Origin: Bradyrhizobium altum
GTDB lineage: Bacteria; Pseudomonadota; Alphaproteobacteria; Rhizobiales; Xanthobacteraceae
Assembly (NCBI RefSeq): GCF_020889705.1
Contig: NZ_JACMYP010000002.1
Coordinates: 62,001 to 126,000 of the forward strand
Length of the DNA stretch: 64,000 nt
Direction: 5' to 3'
Shown here piece after piece: positions 25,970 through 34,780 of this stretch (the stretch's first letter is position 1; the number at the start of each line of letters is the position of its first letter). The notes beneath the pieces are model-generated. The model saw nothing but the letters and a program-made list of their open reading frames with translations, searched no databases and was not told the origin of the DNA. The position numbers and the translations under genes were made by a program.

Positions 25970-26746
25970 CTACCCCCACCCCGACGTCAGCCCGCCATCC
26001 ACCGTGTAGATCACGCCCGACGTATAGCCTGCGCGATCGGACGCCAGGAACGCCATCAGGTCGCCGATCTCGCGCGCATGCGCGGGGCGGCCGAGGGGCA
26101 GGCCCTTCTGGAATTCCTTGTAGCGGTTCTCGTCGCCGAACTGGTTCTTGGCGCGGGTCTTGAGCAGCGTGACGTGGCGGTCGGTGCCGACAGGGCCGGG
26201 GTTGATGCCGACGACCCGGATGTTGTCGGCGAGGCTCTTGCCGCCGAGCGCGCGGGTAAACGACATCAGTGCCGCATTGCCGGCGCTGCCGCAGATGTAA
26301 TTGGCGTCGAACTTCTCGCCGGCCGCGCCGATGTCGTTGACGATCACGCCGCCGCCACGCGCCTTCATCTGGGCATAGATCGCACGCGTCAAATTGACAT
26401 AGCCGAACACCTTGAGCTCCCAGGCGTGCCGCCAGGTCGCCTCGTCGATCTTGTCGATCGAGCCGCCCGGGATGTCGCCGGCATTGTTGACGAGGATGTC
26501 GATATCGGCGGCCTCTTTTGCCAATCGCGCCAGATCTTCGGATTTGCGCAGGTCGACGACGCTGATCGCCGCATCGATCTGATGCGCGGAGCGCAGCCGT
26601 TCGGCGAGCGCCTTCAATTGCTCGCCGTTGCGGGCGGCGAGCAGCAGATTGGCGCCTTCCTCGGCAAAGGCTTCGGCGGCGGCCGCGCCAATGCCCTTGG
26701 AGGCGCCGGTGATCAGGACACGCTTGCCGCGCAGATGCAGATCCAT
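25970..26746 (-). CDS. Atypical SDR family protein without catalytic tetrad
   Basis: Short-chain dehydrogenase/reductase fold, 258 residues. Seen: cofactor motif TGASKGIG at residues 14-21 and NNAG at 87-90, so NAD(P) binding is intact. In the catalytic segment, NYICGSAGNAAL, the usual Tyr position 153 is Gly, the usual Lys 157 is Asn, and no Ser is present at about 139-141. Tyr150 is the nearest tyrosine. The start is at 26746 (MDLHLRGK); a longer frame to 26884 has no support. The gene diverges from a tartrate/malate dehydrogenase-like gene. Confidence 0.82.
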   Translation of the reverse strand: MDLHLRGKRVLITGASKGIGAAAAEAFAEEGANLLLAARNGEQLKALAERLRSAHQIDAAISVVDLRKSEDLARLAKEAADIDILVNNAGDIPGGSIDKIDEATWRHAWELKVFGYVNLTRAIYAQMKARGGGVIVNDIGAAGEKFDANYICGSAGNAALMSFTRALGGKSLADNIRVVGINPGPVGTDRHVTLLKTRAKNQFGDENRYKEFQKGLPLGRPAHAREIGDLMAFLASDRAGYTSGVIYTVDGGLTSGWG

Positions 26747-26916
26747 GGGATGTCTCGCTTTGGTATGAGGAGTGGGATGTCCGCGAAATTGGTGGGGCAG
26801 GGTCGCGCCGCGGTCAACACTGCATTGCAGCGTTGCGCTGGCGCGAAGTTTGGTCCATTGCAGGACCATCAGGATAGGCGGCATTGCCGGCCGCGCAAAT
26901 CACAAGGGTGTTCTCG

Positions 26917-27996
26917 ATGAGCAGCGCAAAAAAGCAGTATCGAATTGCGGTCATTCCCGGTGACGGCATCGGCAAGGAAGTGATGCCGGAGGGCCTGCGC
27001 GTCATCGAGGCGGCGGCGAAGAAGCACGGCGTCGACGTGAAGTTCGACCATTTCGACTTCGCCTCCTACGACTATTACGAGAAGCACGGCGAGATGATGC
27101 CGGCCGACTGGAAGGACCAGATCGGCAAGCACGACGCGATCTACTTTGGTGCGGTCGGCTGGCCGGCGAAAATACCTGACCATATCTCGTTGTGGGGTTC
27201 GCTCATAAAATTCCGCCGCGAGTTCGACCAGTACGTCAATTTGCGCCCGGTGCGGCTGATGCCCGGGGTGCCGTCGCCGCTGGCGGGCCGCAAGCCCGGC
27301 GACATCGATTTCTGGGTGGTGCGCGAGAACACCGAGGGTGAATACTCCTCCGTCGGCGGCCGCATGTTCCCGGATACCGACCGCGAATTCGTCACCCAGC
27401 AGACCGTGATGACCCGCATTGGCGTCGACCGCATCCTGAAATTCGCGTTCGACCTCGCGCAGTCGCGGCCGAAGAAGCACCTGACCTCGGCGACCAAGTC
27501 GAACGGCATCTCCATCACCATGCCCTATTGGGACGAGCGCGTGGAGGCGATGGCCAAGAAGTATCCCGGCGTGAAGTGGGACAAGTACCACATCGACATT
27601 CTCACCGCGAACTTCGTGCTGCATCCGGACTGGTTCGACGTCGTGGTCGGCTCCAATCTGTTCGGGGACATCCTGTCCGACCTCGGCCCGGCCTGCACCG
27701 GCACGATCGGCATCGCGCCGTCGGGCAACATCAATCCGGAGGGCGATTTCCCCTCGGTGTTCGAGCCGGTACACGGCTCGGCGCCTGACATTGCCGGGCA
27801 GGGCATTGCCAACCCGATCGGCATGATCTGGTCGGGCGCGATGATGCTGGAGCACCTCGGCGAGAAGCAGGCAGCTAGTGCCATCGTCGGTGCGATCGAG
27901 CGCACGCTCGGCGAACGCACGCTGCGCACCCGCGACCTCGGCGGCAATGCCGACACTACGGCCTGCGGCAAGGCGGTGGCGGAGATGGTGGAGTAG
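26917..27996 (+). CDS. ttuC: Tartrate / D-malate dehydrogenase-like enzyme (TtuC family)
   Basis: Decarboxylating hydroxyacid dehydrogenase of the isopropylmalate/isocitrate fold, 359 residues. Seen: AVIPGDGIGKEV at the start, RENTEGEYSSVGGR for substrate binding, the NLFGDILSD metal-binding stretch and the nucleotide loop EPVHGSAPDIAGQG. Family members act on tartrate or D-malate, producing pyruvate-type products; isopropylmalate is less likely because leucine genes are absent. The ATG at 26917 follows AAGGG. It diverges from the SDR. Together with the tetronate genes it suggests use of plant sugar acids. Confidence 0.85.
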   Translation: MSSAKKQYRIAVIPGDGIGKEVMPEGLRVIEAAAKKHGVDVKFDHFDFASYDYYEKHGEMMPADWKDQIGKHDAIYFGAVGWPAKIPDHISLWGSLIKFRREFDQYVNLRPVRLMPGVPSPLAGRKPGDIDFWVVRENTEGEYSSVGGRMFPDTDREFVTQQTVMTRIGVDRILKFAFDLAQSRPKKHLTSATKSNGISITMPYWDERVEAMAKKYPGVKWDKYHIDILTANFVLHPDWFDVVVGSNLFGDILSDLGPACTGTIGIAPSGNINPEGDFPSVFEPVHGSAPDIAGQGIANPIGMIWSGAMMLEHLGEKQAASAIVGAIERTLGERTLRTRDLGGNADTTACGKAVAEMVE

Positions 27997-28054
27997 GCTG
28001 CGCTGTACCCTCCCGCCTTGTGGGAGTGGGTGGCTCGTCGCCCGACCCCGTGCT

Positions 28055-28185
28055 GTCGTCCCTGCGAAAGCAGGGACGCATAACCACAGGGTCTTGTTGT
28101 TGGGGCTCGCTGTGGCCCCAGCCTTCGTGACAATTTGGAACGGTGGTTATGGGTCCCGGCTCGCGCTTCGCTTGGCCGGGACGAC
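28055..28185. repeat. Family D composite palindromic element, copy 1
   Basis: 131 bp. Left end GTCGTCCCTGCGAAAGCAGG followed by ATAACCACAG; right end has GGTGGTTATGGGTCCCGGC and closes with CCGGGACGAC. Both ends are hairpins and inverted to each other. No coding content. See 63626, a near-identical layout. Confidence 0.9.
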
Positions 28186-28193
28186 GCCGATGA

Positions 28194-29105
28194 TTACCCC
28201 CTCACGATCCGTCGGCAATGCTCCCACGCCGCGTGGATCAAATTCTCGCTCGCCTCGGGCGTGCGGAAGGCGGAATGCGCCGACAGCGTCACATTCGGAA
28301 TCTTCGTCAGCGGGTGATCCTTCGGCAGCGGCTCGATGTTGTAGACATCGAGGCCGGCGTGGCGGATGTGGCCGGAGTTGAGCGCATCGATCATCGCCTG
28401 CTCATCGACGATCGCGCCGCGCGCGGTGTTGATCAGCACCACGCCCTTCTTCATCTTGGCGATCTTGTCACGCGTGATCATCCCACGGGTGTCGTCGTTC
28501 AAGAGCAGATGGAGCGAAACCACGTCGCTGTTGGCCAGCACCGTGTCGAGTTCGGTGAATTCGACGCCCGGATGGCTCTTCGGCGACCGGTTCCAGGCGA
28601 TCACCTTCATGCCGCTGCCGAGCGCGATGCGGGCGACCTCGGCGGCGATGCCGCCGAAGCCGACCAGGCCGAGCGTCTTGCCGGTGAGCTGCATGCCGTC
28701 CTCGCGCAGCCAGTTGCCGGCGCGCATCTCGCGGTCCATCTGTGCGATCACCCGTGCCGATGACCACATCAGCGCGATCGCGGATTCCGCCACCGCAGTG
28801 TCGCCATAGCCCTTGATCAGATGCACGGAGATGCCGAGCTCGGCGAGCTCTTCCGGATTCATGTAGCTGCGTGCGCCGGTGCCGAGGAACACGACATGCT
28901 TCAGGCCGGCGCACTTTTTCGCAATGTCGGTGGGCAGCGCAGTGTGGTCGACGACCGCGATCTCGGCGCCGTCGAGCACTGCAGGATAGTCCTCCGGCTT
29001 GATGTCCGGGTTGCGGTTGATCCGCATGCTGGGATCGCCGGGTTTTTCCAGTCGCTCGGTGATGACAGCGAGCGATTCATTGGCGTCGACAAACACTGCG
29101 CGCAC
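28194..29105 (-). CDS. D-2-hydroxyacid dehydrogenase
   Basis: NAD-dependent reductase of 2-oxoacids of 303 residues. Seen: the cofactor-binding GLVGFGGIAAEVAR in the middle, the loop NTARGAIVDEQAM and a C-terminal HSAFRTPEA His. The GTG at 29105 is chosen because GGAGG lies five bases before it; an ATG at 29117 would place that site inside the gene. Just 30 bp upstream is the N-carbamoylase gene on the same strand, so the two may be one operon. Confidence 0.85.
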   Translation of the reverse strand: MRAVFVDANESLAVITERLEKPGDPSMRINRNPDIKPEDYPAVLDGAEIAVVDHTALPTDIAKKCAGLKHVVFLGTGARSYMNPEELAELGISVHLIKGYGDTAVAESAIALMWSSARVIAQMDREMRAGNWLREDGMQLTGKTLGLVGFGGIAAEVARIALGSGMKVIAWNRSPKSHPGVEFTELDTVLANSDVVSLHLLLNDDTRGMITRDKIAKMKKGVVLINTARGAIVDEQAMIDALNSGHIRHAGLDVYNIEPLPKDHPLTKIPNVTLSAHSAFRTPEASENLIHAAWEHCRRIVRG

Positions 29106-29135
29106 GAAAGCCTCCATCGAAGGAAGAAAGGGTGA

Positions 29136-30386
29136 TCAGGATGCGACGCCGGCGAGCGCCAGCACCGTATGCATCAGGACGTTGGCGCCGGCGGCGCAAT
29201 CGGTCTGCGTGGCGTCTTCCAGCTCGTTGTGGCTGATGCCATCCTTGCAGGGCACGAACACCATCGCCGCCGGCATCACCGTGTTGAGGTTGCAAGCGTC
29301 GTGGCCGGCGCCGGAGGTGATGCGGCGGTGCGAATAGCCGAGCTGCTGGGCCGCGTTCTCCACCGTGTCGACCAGCTTCGGGTCGAAATGCGTCGGCGCC
29401 TTGCGCCAGACCAGGTCGAGCTGGACCTCGACCTTGCGCCGCGCAGCGATCTCGGTGACGGCTCCGCGGAGGTCGCGATCCAGCGCGTCCATGATCGCGG
29501 CGTCGGCGCTGCGGCAATCCACCGTGAAGGCGATCTCGCCGGGAATGACGTTGCGCGAGGGTGCTGCGATCACGGCCTCGCCGATGGTGCCGACCGCCTT
29601 CGGGCCATGCTTCCTGGCAATGCTTTCCATCGCCAGCACGATCTCCGACAGCGTCGCCAGCGCATCGCGGCGCAGCGGCATCGGGGTGGAGCCGGCATGG
29701 CTCTCGAAGCCCGTGATCTTGCCGTCGTACCACAACACGCCCTGGCCGGAATCGACCACGCCGATGGTCTTGCCCTCGGCCTCCAGGATCGGGCCCTGTT
29801 CGATATGCAGCTCGACGAAGCTGGTGAACTTCTGGCGGCCGACCGGGGCATCGCCACGATAGCCGATCGAGTCCAGCGCCTGCGCCACCGTGATGCCCTC
29901 GGCGTCCTTGCGCGACAGAATGTCGTCAGTGGTGAAATCGCCGACGTAAGCGGCCGAGGCCATCATCGCCGGCGCAAAGCGCGAGCCTTCCTCGTTGGTC
30001 CAGTTGCAGATGCAGATCGGCAGCTCGGTCTCGATGCCGGCATCGTTGAGCGTGCGCACCATCTCGAGCGCGGCCAGCGTGCCGAGGATGCCGTCATATT
30101 TGCCGCCGGTCGGCTGGGTGTCGAGATGCGAGCCGACGCCGATCGGCGGCTTCGACATATCCCGCCCTTTCCGCAAGCCGAACATCGAGCCGAGCGCATC
30201 GACCTGCACCTCGAGGCCGGCGTTCTCGCACGCCTTGCGGAACCAATCGCGCACCTGCTTGTCTTCGGCGCTGAGGGTCAGCCGCCGCACGCCGCCCTTT
30301 GGCGTTGCACCGAACTGCGCGGTTTCGTGGATGGTGCCCCAGAGGCGGGCGGAATCGATCTGCAGGTTGGTGGCCGCTCGGCTCAT
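29136..30386 (-). CDS. Zn-dependent hydantoinase/carbamoylase family amidohydrolase (M20)
   Basis: Enzyme of the N-carbamoyl-L-amino acid hydrolase / beta-ureidopropionase / allantoate amidohydrolase family, 416 residues. Seen: metal ligands His87 (GVGSHLDTQP), Asp98 (GGKYDG), Glu132-Glu133 (NEEG), His in ELHIEQGP and His in GISHNELE, the full two-metal set. Choice among carbamoyl amino acid, ureidopropionate and allantoate is not possible from sequence. It is transcribed before the 2-hydroxyacid dehydrogenase. Confidence 0.87.
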   Translation of the reverse strand: MSRAATNLQIDSARLWGTIHETAQFGATPKGGVRRLTLSAEDKQVRDWFRKACENAGLEVQVDALGSMFGLRKGRDMSKPPIGVGSHLDTQPTGGKYDGILGTLAALEMVRTLNDAGIETELPICICNWTNEEGSRFAPAMMASAAYVGDFTTDDILSRKDAEGITVAQALDSIGYRGDAPVGRQKFTSFVELHIEQGPILEAEGKTIGVVDSGQGVLWYDGKITGFESHAGSTPMPLRRDALATLSEIVLAMESIARKHGPKAVGTIGEAVIAAPSRNVIPGEIAFTVDCRSADAAIMDALDRDLRGAVTEIAARRKVEVQLDLVWRKAPTHFDPKLVDTVENAAQQLGYSHRRITSGAGHDACNLNTVMPAAMVFVPCKDGISHNELEDATQTDCAAGANVLMHTVLALAGVAS

Positions 30387-30410
30387 GTCGTCAGTCCATT
30401 TCAGCTGTCT

Positions 30411-30486
30411 TTCCGGGGCGATGCGTCAGCATCGAACCCGGAATCTCGAGATCCCGGGTCTGGTCGTTCGGACCATCCCGGAATGA
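30411..30486. repeat. Family C palindromic repeat, copy 2
   Basis: TTTCCGGGGCGATGCGTCAG then AACCCGGAATCTCGAGATCC, ending ACCATCCCGGAATGAC. Separates the LysR gene from the carbamoylase gene. Confidence 0.8.
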
Positions 30487-30508
30487 CGTTTGATTATCCG
30501 GCACTCGT

Positions 30509-31426
30509 TCAATGGCGCGCCGCTTCCATCGCGTCAACCGCTACGCTCGCCTGCGCGATCTGCCTGGCGAGATGGGCGACGCGCTCGATGGCGACCGCAT
30601 CGGGCGAAGCGAGCCAGCTTGCGGTGAAGGTGAGGGGCGGCAGCTTGAGGTCGGTATCGAGCAGTTGCAACCGGCCGTCGGCGAGCTCGTTCTCGACGAT
30701 CGCCGATGGAATGACGGCAATGCCAAGGCCTTCATTGGCCATGTGGATCACGGTCGCGAGCGAGGTCGAGGCGTGCAGCCGGATCGGCGGCAGGTCAGGG
30801 GCGTTGAACAGCGCGCGCACGGTCTCATAAGGCTGGGTCTTGCGCGGAAATGTGATGATCGGAAACCGCGCCAGATCCCGCCGCGCCACCGGGCCGGAGC
30901 CGAGGCCGAGCGAGGGGCTCGCCAGGAAACCGATCGGGTAATCGCACAGCACATGGTTGTGCGCGCCCGATGCCGAGACCGGTCCGAGCACGAAGGCGAG
31001 CTCGATCTCCTGCGCCAGCAGTCGCGGGGTCAGGTTCGGCGTGATGTCGACCTCGATCTCCAGCGACAAATTCGGGTAGATCTCGTTGACGCTCTTCACC
31101 AGCCGCGGCAGCCAAGTGTGCACGATGGTCTCCGCGACACCGAGCCGCAGTGCGCCGCGCATCGCCGAACGGTCGCCGACCTCCGCCATCATCTCCGAAC
31201 GCAGGCCGATCAGCTTCTCGGCGTAGGTCATCATCAGCCGTCCGCTCGGCGTCGGCGACGCCACCCGGTGATCGCGGTTCAACAGCTTGACGCCCATCTC
31301 GCGCTCGAGTTGGGCGATGCGCTGGGAGATCGCCGGCTGGGTCGTGTTGAGCCGCTGGGCGGCGCCGCGGAAGCTGCCGAGCTTGACGACCCAGAGGAAC
31401 GTTTCGATCGAGCGGAAGTCCGTCAT
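30509..31426 (-). CDS. LysR family transcriptional regulator
   Basis: Regulator of 305 residues. Seen: N-terminal winged helix with FRGAAQRLNTTQPAISQRIAQLEREMGVKLLNR (about residues 18-51) and the effector-binding part (from about 90). The start at 31426 is chosen because GGGAG lies nine bases before it; the ATG at 31435 is only one base away from that GGGAG. It diverges from the DUF1445 gene, and a perfect palindrome between them carries a T-N11-A motif. It is the likely regulator of the hydro-lyase and perhaps of the ABC transporter. Confidence 0.88.
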   Translation of the reverse strand: MTDFRSIETFLWVVKLGSFRGAAQRLNTTQPAISQRIAQLEREMGVKLLNRDHRVASPTPSGRLMMTYAEKLIGLRSEMMAEVGDRSAMRGALRLGVAETIVHTWLPRLVKSVNEIYPNLSLEIEVDITPNLTPRLLAQEIELAFVLGPVSASGAHNHVLCDYPIGFLASPSLGLGSGPVARRDLARFPIITFPRKTQPYETVRALFNAPDLPPIRLHASTSLATVIHMANEGLGIAVIPSAIVENELADGRLQLLDTDLKLPPLTFTASWLASPDAVAIERVAHLARQIAQASVAVDAMEAARH

Positions 31427-31442
31427 TGGAAGCATACTCCCG

Positions 31443-31465
31443 ATCGATAAATCCTATTTATCGAT
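31443..31465. promoter_or_regulatory. Perfect 23-bp LysR-type palindrome
   Basis: ATCGATAAAT-CCT-ATTTATCGAT: ten-base arms with no mismatch, with T at 31448 and A at 31460 giving T-N11-A. It lies 16 bp upstream of the lysR start and about 80 bp before the DUF1445 start, where a shared operator is expected. Confidence 0.75.
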
Positions 31466-31546
31466 TTTGATTAGAAAGGACGATTAGACATTATATCACG
31501 CTTGGTGTTGGTTTGTCCTTGTCGAGATTATGGGCAGGAGAATCCC

Positions 31547-32365
31547 ATGACTGTTTTTGCGGCAGTGCAGCGATCTCAGGGGGAGCCGGTGTTGGCGAGC
31601 GTTGAAGCGCGGCGCGCCAGCCGCAACGGCATGGCCTCGGCCACCACGGCCGGGCTCGCCAACGGTTTCGTCCAGGGCAATCTGGCGATCCTGCCGGAGA
31701 AACTCGCCGGCGCCTTCCACCGCTTCTGCCAGCTCAATCCGAAGCCGTGCCCGATCATCGGCATGTCCGACGTCGGCGATCCCAGAATCCCCGCACTCGG
31801 CCTCGACCTCGACATCCGCACCGACGTGCCGCGCTACCGGGTCTGGCGCGACGGCGAGGTGGCGGACGAGCCGACCGACATCACCAAATATTGGCGCGAC
31901 GATCTCGTCACCTTCGTGCTCGGCTGCTCCTATTCGTTCGAGGAGGCGCTGCTGGAGGACGGGCTGCCGATCCGTCACATCGAACGCAACCTGCGTGTGC
32001 CAATGTACCGGACCAACATCGCCTGCCAGCCGTCGGGGCCGTTCGCGGGACCGATGGTGGTGTCGATGCGCCCGTTCAAGCCGGCGGATGCGATCCGCGC
32101 GGTGCAGATCACCTCGCGCTTCCCGTCGGTGCATGGCGCACCGGTCCATCTCGGCCACCCGCATGCGATCGGCATCAAGGATATCGCCAAGCCCGACTAT
32201 GGCGATGCGGTGCCGGTGACCGATGACGAGATCCCGGTGTTCTGGGCCTGTGGCGTGACGCCGCAATCGGTGATCGCAAGTGCGAAGCTGCCGTTTGCGA
32301 TCACGCATTCGCCGGGCCTGATGCTGGTGACCGATCTCAGGAACAAGCAGCTGGCTGTGCTCTGA
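31547..32365 (+). CDS. DUF1445 family putative hydro-lyase
   Basis: Family with homology to the N-terminal region of mammalian D-glutamate cyclase, often annotated as putative hydro-lyase (YcsI). Seen: 272 residues with [38 protein letters not shown] and [20 protein letters not shown], characteristic stretches of the family. The reaction is not certain. I chose the ATG at 31547, after GCAGGAGAATCCC. It diverges from lysR and lies 87 bp before an ABC substrate-binding protein gene. Confidence 0.82.
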   Translation: MTVFAAVQRSQGEPVLASVEARRASRNGMASATTAGLANGFVQGNLAILPEKLAGAFHRFCQLNPKPCPIIGMSDVGDPRIPALGLDLDIRTDVPRYRVWRDGEVADEPTDITKYWRDDLVTFVLGCSYSFEEALLEDGLPIRHIERNLRVPMYRTNIACQPSGPFAGPMVVSMRPFKPADAIRAVQITSRFPSVHGAPVHLGHPHAIGIKDIAKPDYGDAVPVTDDEIPVFWACGVTPQSVIASAKLPFAITHSPGLMLVTDLRNKQLAVL

Positions 32366-32452
32366 GTAGGCAATTCGTGCAATTCATTGAGGCTTTACTG
32401 CGCGCTACAAGCATCACATCGATAATAACAAGCTGACCTAAGGGGAATTTCG

Positions 32453-33700
32453 ATGACGATCTCTCGCCGTAACGTGTTGCTGGGTGCCACTGCCGCCGCT
32501 GCGCTCGGTCCAATGGCCGCGCGCGCGCAGACAAGCGAAGTTGCAATCGGCGTGATCTATCCGCTGTCCGGCTCCAGCGCCGCGATCGGCGTCGACGCGC
32601 AGCACGCCTTCAATACCGCGGCCGAGATCATCAACAAGAACTATGATTTCGCGCTGCCGCTCGCCAAGGGCGAGGGCCTGTCCGGCCTCGGCGGCGCCAA
32701 GGTCCGCCTCGTGTTCGCCGACCACCAGGCCGATCCGCAGAAGGGCCGTGCCGAGACCGAGCGCCTGATCACGCAGGAGAAGGTCTGCGCCGTGGTCGGC
32801 ACCTATCAGAGCGCGGTTGCCGTCACCGTCAGCCAGACCTGCGAGCGCTACGGCGTTCCGTTCATCTCGGCCGACAATTCCTCGCCGAGCCTGCATCGCC
32901 GCGGCCTGAAATACTATTTCCGCGCCTCGCCGCATGACGAGATGTTCTCGGCCGCGATGTTCGACTTCTTCGATGCGATGAAGAAGAAGGGCCAGAAGAT
33001 CGAGACGCTGGCGCTGTTCCACGAGGACACCATCTTCGGCACCGATTCGGCGAACGCTCAGACCAAGCTCGCCGGCGAGCGCGGCTACAAGATCGTGGCC
33101 GACATCAAGTACCGCGCCAACTCGCCGTCGCTGACCGCCGAGGTGCAGCAGCTCAAGGCGGCGAATGCCGACGTGCTGATGCCGTCGAGCTACACCACCG
33201 ACTCGATCCTGCTGGTCAAGACCATGGCCGAGCTCGGCTACAGGCCGAAGAACATCATGGCGCAAGATGCCGGGTTCTCGGAGAAGGCGACCTATGACGC
33301 GGTCGGCGACAAGCTCGAGGGCGTGATCTCGCGCGGCAGCTTCTCGCTCGACCTGGCGCAGAAGCGGCCGATGGTCGGTCTCATCAATGAGATGTACCGC
33401 GCCAAGTCCGGCAAGGACTTCAACGACTATTCGTCGCGCCAGTTCATGGGCCTGATCGTGATGGCCGACGCCATCAACCGCGCCAAGTCGACCGACGGCG
33501 AGAAGATCCGCGAGGCGCTGGTCGCTACCGACATGCCGGGCGACGTGACCATCATGCCGTGGCGGCGCGTCAAGTTCGACGAGATGGGGCAGAACAATTT
33601 CGCCGATCCGGTGCTGCTGCAATATACCGCAAAGAACTTCGTGACGATCTTCCCGGAACAGGCCGCCGTCTCCGAGGCGATCTGGCCGATGAACAGCTGA
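32453..33700 (+). CDS. ABC transporter substrate-binding protein, branched-chain amino acid type
   Basis: Periplasmic ligand-binding protein of 415 residues. Seen: a twin-arginine-type signal MTISRRNVLLGATAAAAL with likely cleavage after ARA, then the mature start EVAIGVIYPLSGSSAAIG of the Peripla_BP_6 family. Ligand may be an amino acid or a small acid; context (hydro-lyase, carbamoylase, dehydrogenase) suggests an unusual amino acid derivative. It starts 87 bp after DUF1445, behind AAGGGGAA. A family D element separates it from the permease genes. Confidence 0.87.
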   Translation: MTISRRNVLLGATAAAALGPMAARAQTSEVAIGVIYPLSGSSAAIGVDAQHAFNTAAEIINKNYDFALPLAKGEGLSGLGGAKVRLVFADHQADPQKGRAETERLITQEKVCAVVGTYQSAVAVTVSQTCERYGVPFISADNSSPSLHRRGLKYYFRASPHDEMFSAAMFDFFDAMKKKGQKIETLALFHEDTIFGTDSANAQTKLAGERGYKIVADIKYRANSPSLTAEVQQLKAANADVLMPSSYTTDSILLVKTMAELGYRPKNIMAQDAGFSEKATYDAVGDKLEGVISRGSFSLDLAQKRPMVGLINEMYRAKSGKDFNDYSSRQFMGLIVMADAINRAKSTDGEKIREALVATDMPGDVTIMPWRRVKFDEMGQNNFADPVLLQYTAKNFVTIFPEQAAVSEAIWPMNS

Positions 33701-33720
33701 TCGCTCGGGCGCGTCCCTAC

Positions 33721-33871
33721 GTCGTCCCGGGCAAGCGAAGCGCGACCCGGGACCCCCCGCGCGAGTGCGTGCACTCATCGCGTAACACAGGCAGGCGTTT
33801 TGCGATGATTGGTTGTTGGTCCTTCTACCGATGCATTTGTGATTATGGGTCCTGGCCTTCGCCAGGAGACG
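33721..33871. repeat. Family D composite element, copy 2 (degenerate)
   Basis: GTCGTCCCGGGCAAGCGAAG then CCCGGGACCC at the left, GATTATGGGTCCTGGCCTTC at the right. It occupies the 200-bp gap between the binding-protein gene and livH. The right end has lost the GGGACGAC terminus. Confidence 0.6.
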
Positions 33872-33901
33872 CGGGAGACACATGTTGACTGGGGCGCAGC
33901 G

Positions 33902-34780
33902 GTGACAGCCGAGACCATTATCCAGAGTTTGGCGAGCGGCCTCCTGATGGGGCTGCTCTACGGACTGATCGCCGCCGGCCTCGCATTGATCTTCGGATTG
34001 ATGGACGTCGTGAATTTCGCGCACGGCGAATTCCTGATGATCGCGATGTACGCGACCTTCTTCCTGTTCGCGTTCTTCGCGATCGACCCCTTGCTCGCGG
34101 CGCCGCTGGTCGCCGCGGCATTGTTCGTGTTCGGCGCGGTGGTCTACCTGCTGGTGGTCCGCTTCGCGATGCGCGCCAAGGCCAATGCCGGCATGGTGCA
34201 GATCTTCTCCACCTTCGGCCTTGCGATCGTGATGCGGGGTCTCGCCCAGTTCTTCTTCACGCCCGATTACCGCAGCGTCACCAACTCCTGGGTCGGCGGC
34301 AAGACGATCTCGATCGCCGGCATCTATCTGCCGGAGCCGCAGCTGATCGGCGCGATGCTGTCGATCGCGGCCTTCGTCGCGCTCTACTTCTTCATCAATC
34401 GCACCGATTTCGGCCGCGCGCTCGAGGCGACGCGCGAGGACGCCGGCGCGGTGGCGCTGGTCGGCATCGACAAGAACCGGGTGTTCGCGCTCGGCTGGGG
34501 CCTTGGTGCCGCGCTGGTCGGCCTGGCCGGCGCCATCATGGCGATCTTCTTCTACGTCTATCCCGACGTCGGCGCGTCGTTTGCGCTGATCGCCTACGTC
34601 ACCGTGGCGCTCGGCGGCTTCGGCAGCGTGTTCGGCGCCTTTGCCGGCGGCATCATCGTCGGCCTGGTCGAGGCGACCACCGCGATGATCCTGCCGCCGT
34701 CGCTGAAATCGGTCGGCATCTATGCCGTCTATCTCCTGGTCGTCTTCATCCGCCCGCGTGGCCTGTTCGGATCGATGTGA
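33902..34780 (+). CDS. livH: Branched-chain-type ABC transporter permease LivH
   Basis: Inner-membrane subunit of 292 residues. Seen: eight or so hydrophobic helices, LLYGLIAAGLALIFGLMDVVNFAHGEFLM near the start and the EAA-like loop ALEATREDAGAVALVGIDKNR. I chose the GTG at 33902; a longer frame would run through the family D repeat. Start is not certain because the ribosome site is weak. It overlaps the ATG of livM by one base. Confidence 0.85.
   Translation: MTAETIIQSLASGLLMGLLYGLIAAGLALIFGLMDVVNFAHGEFLMIAMYATFFLFAFFAIDPLLAAPLVAAALFVFGAVVYLLVVRFAMRAKANAGMVQIFSTFGLAIVMRGLAQFFFTPDYRSVTNSWVGGKTISIAGIYLPEPQLIGAMLSIAAFVALYFFINRTDFGRALEATREDAGAVALVGIDKNRVFALGWGLGAALVGLAGAIMAIFFYVYPDVGASFALIAYVTVALGGFGSVFGAFAGGIIVGLVEATTAMILPPSLKSVGIYAVYLLVVFIRPRGLFGSM

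Noticed and set aside
26917..27996. 3-isopropylmalate dehydrogenase LeuB
   Set aside because: Sequence details (for example RENTEGEYSSVGGR) and the lack of leucine genes favour the tartrate/D-malate group.
29169..30830. Plus-strand frame of 553 codons across the carbamoylase gene
   Set aside because: Antisense to a gene with all its metal ligands; the translation has no domain pattern.
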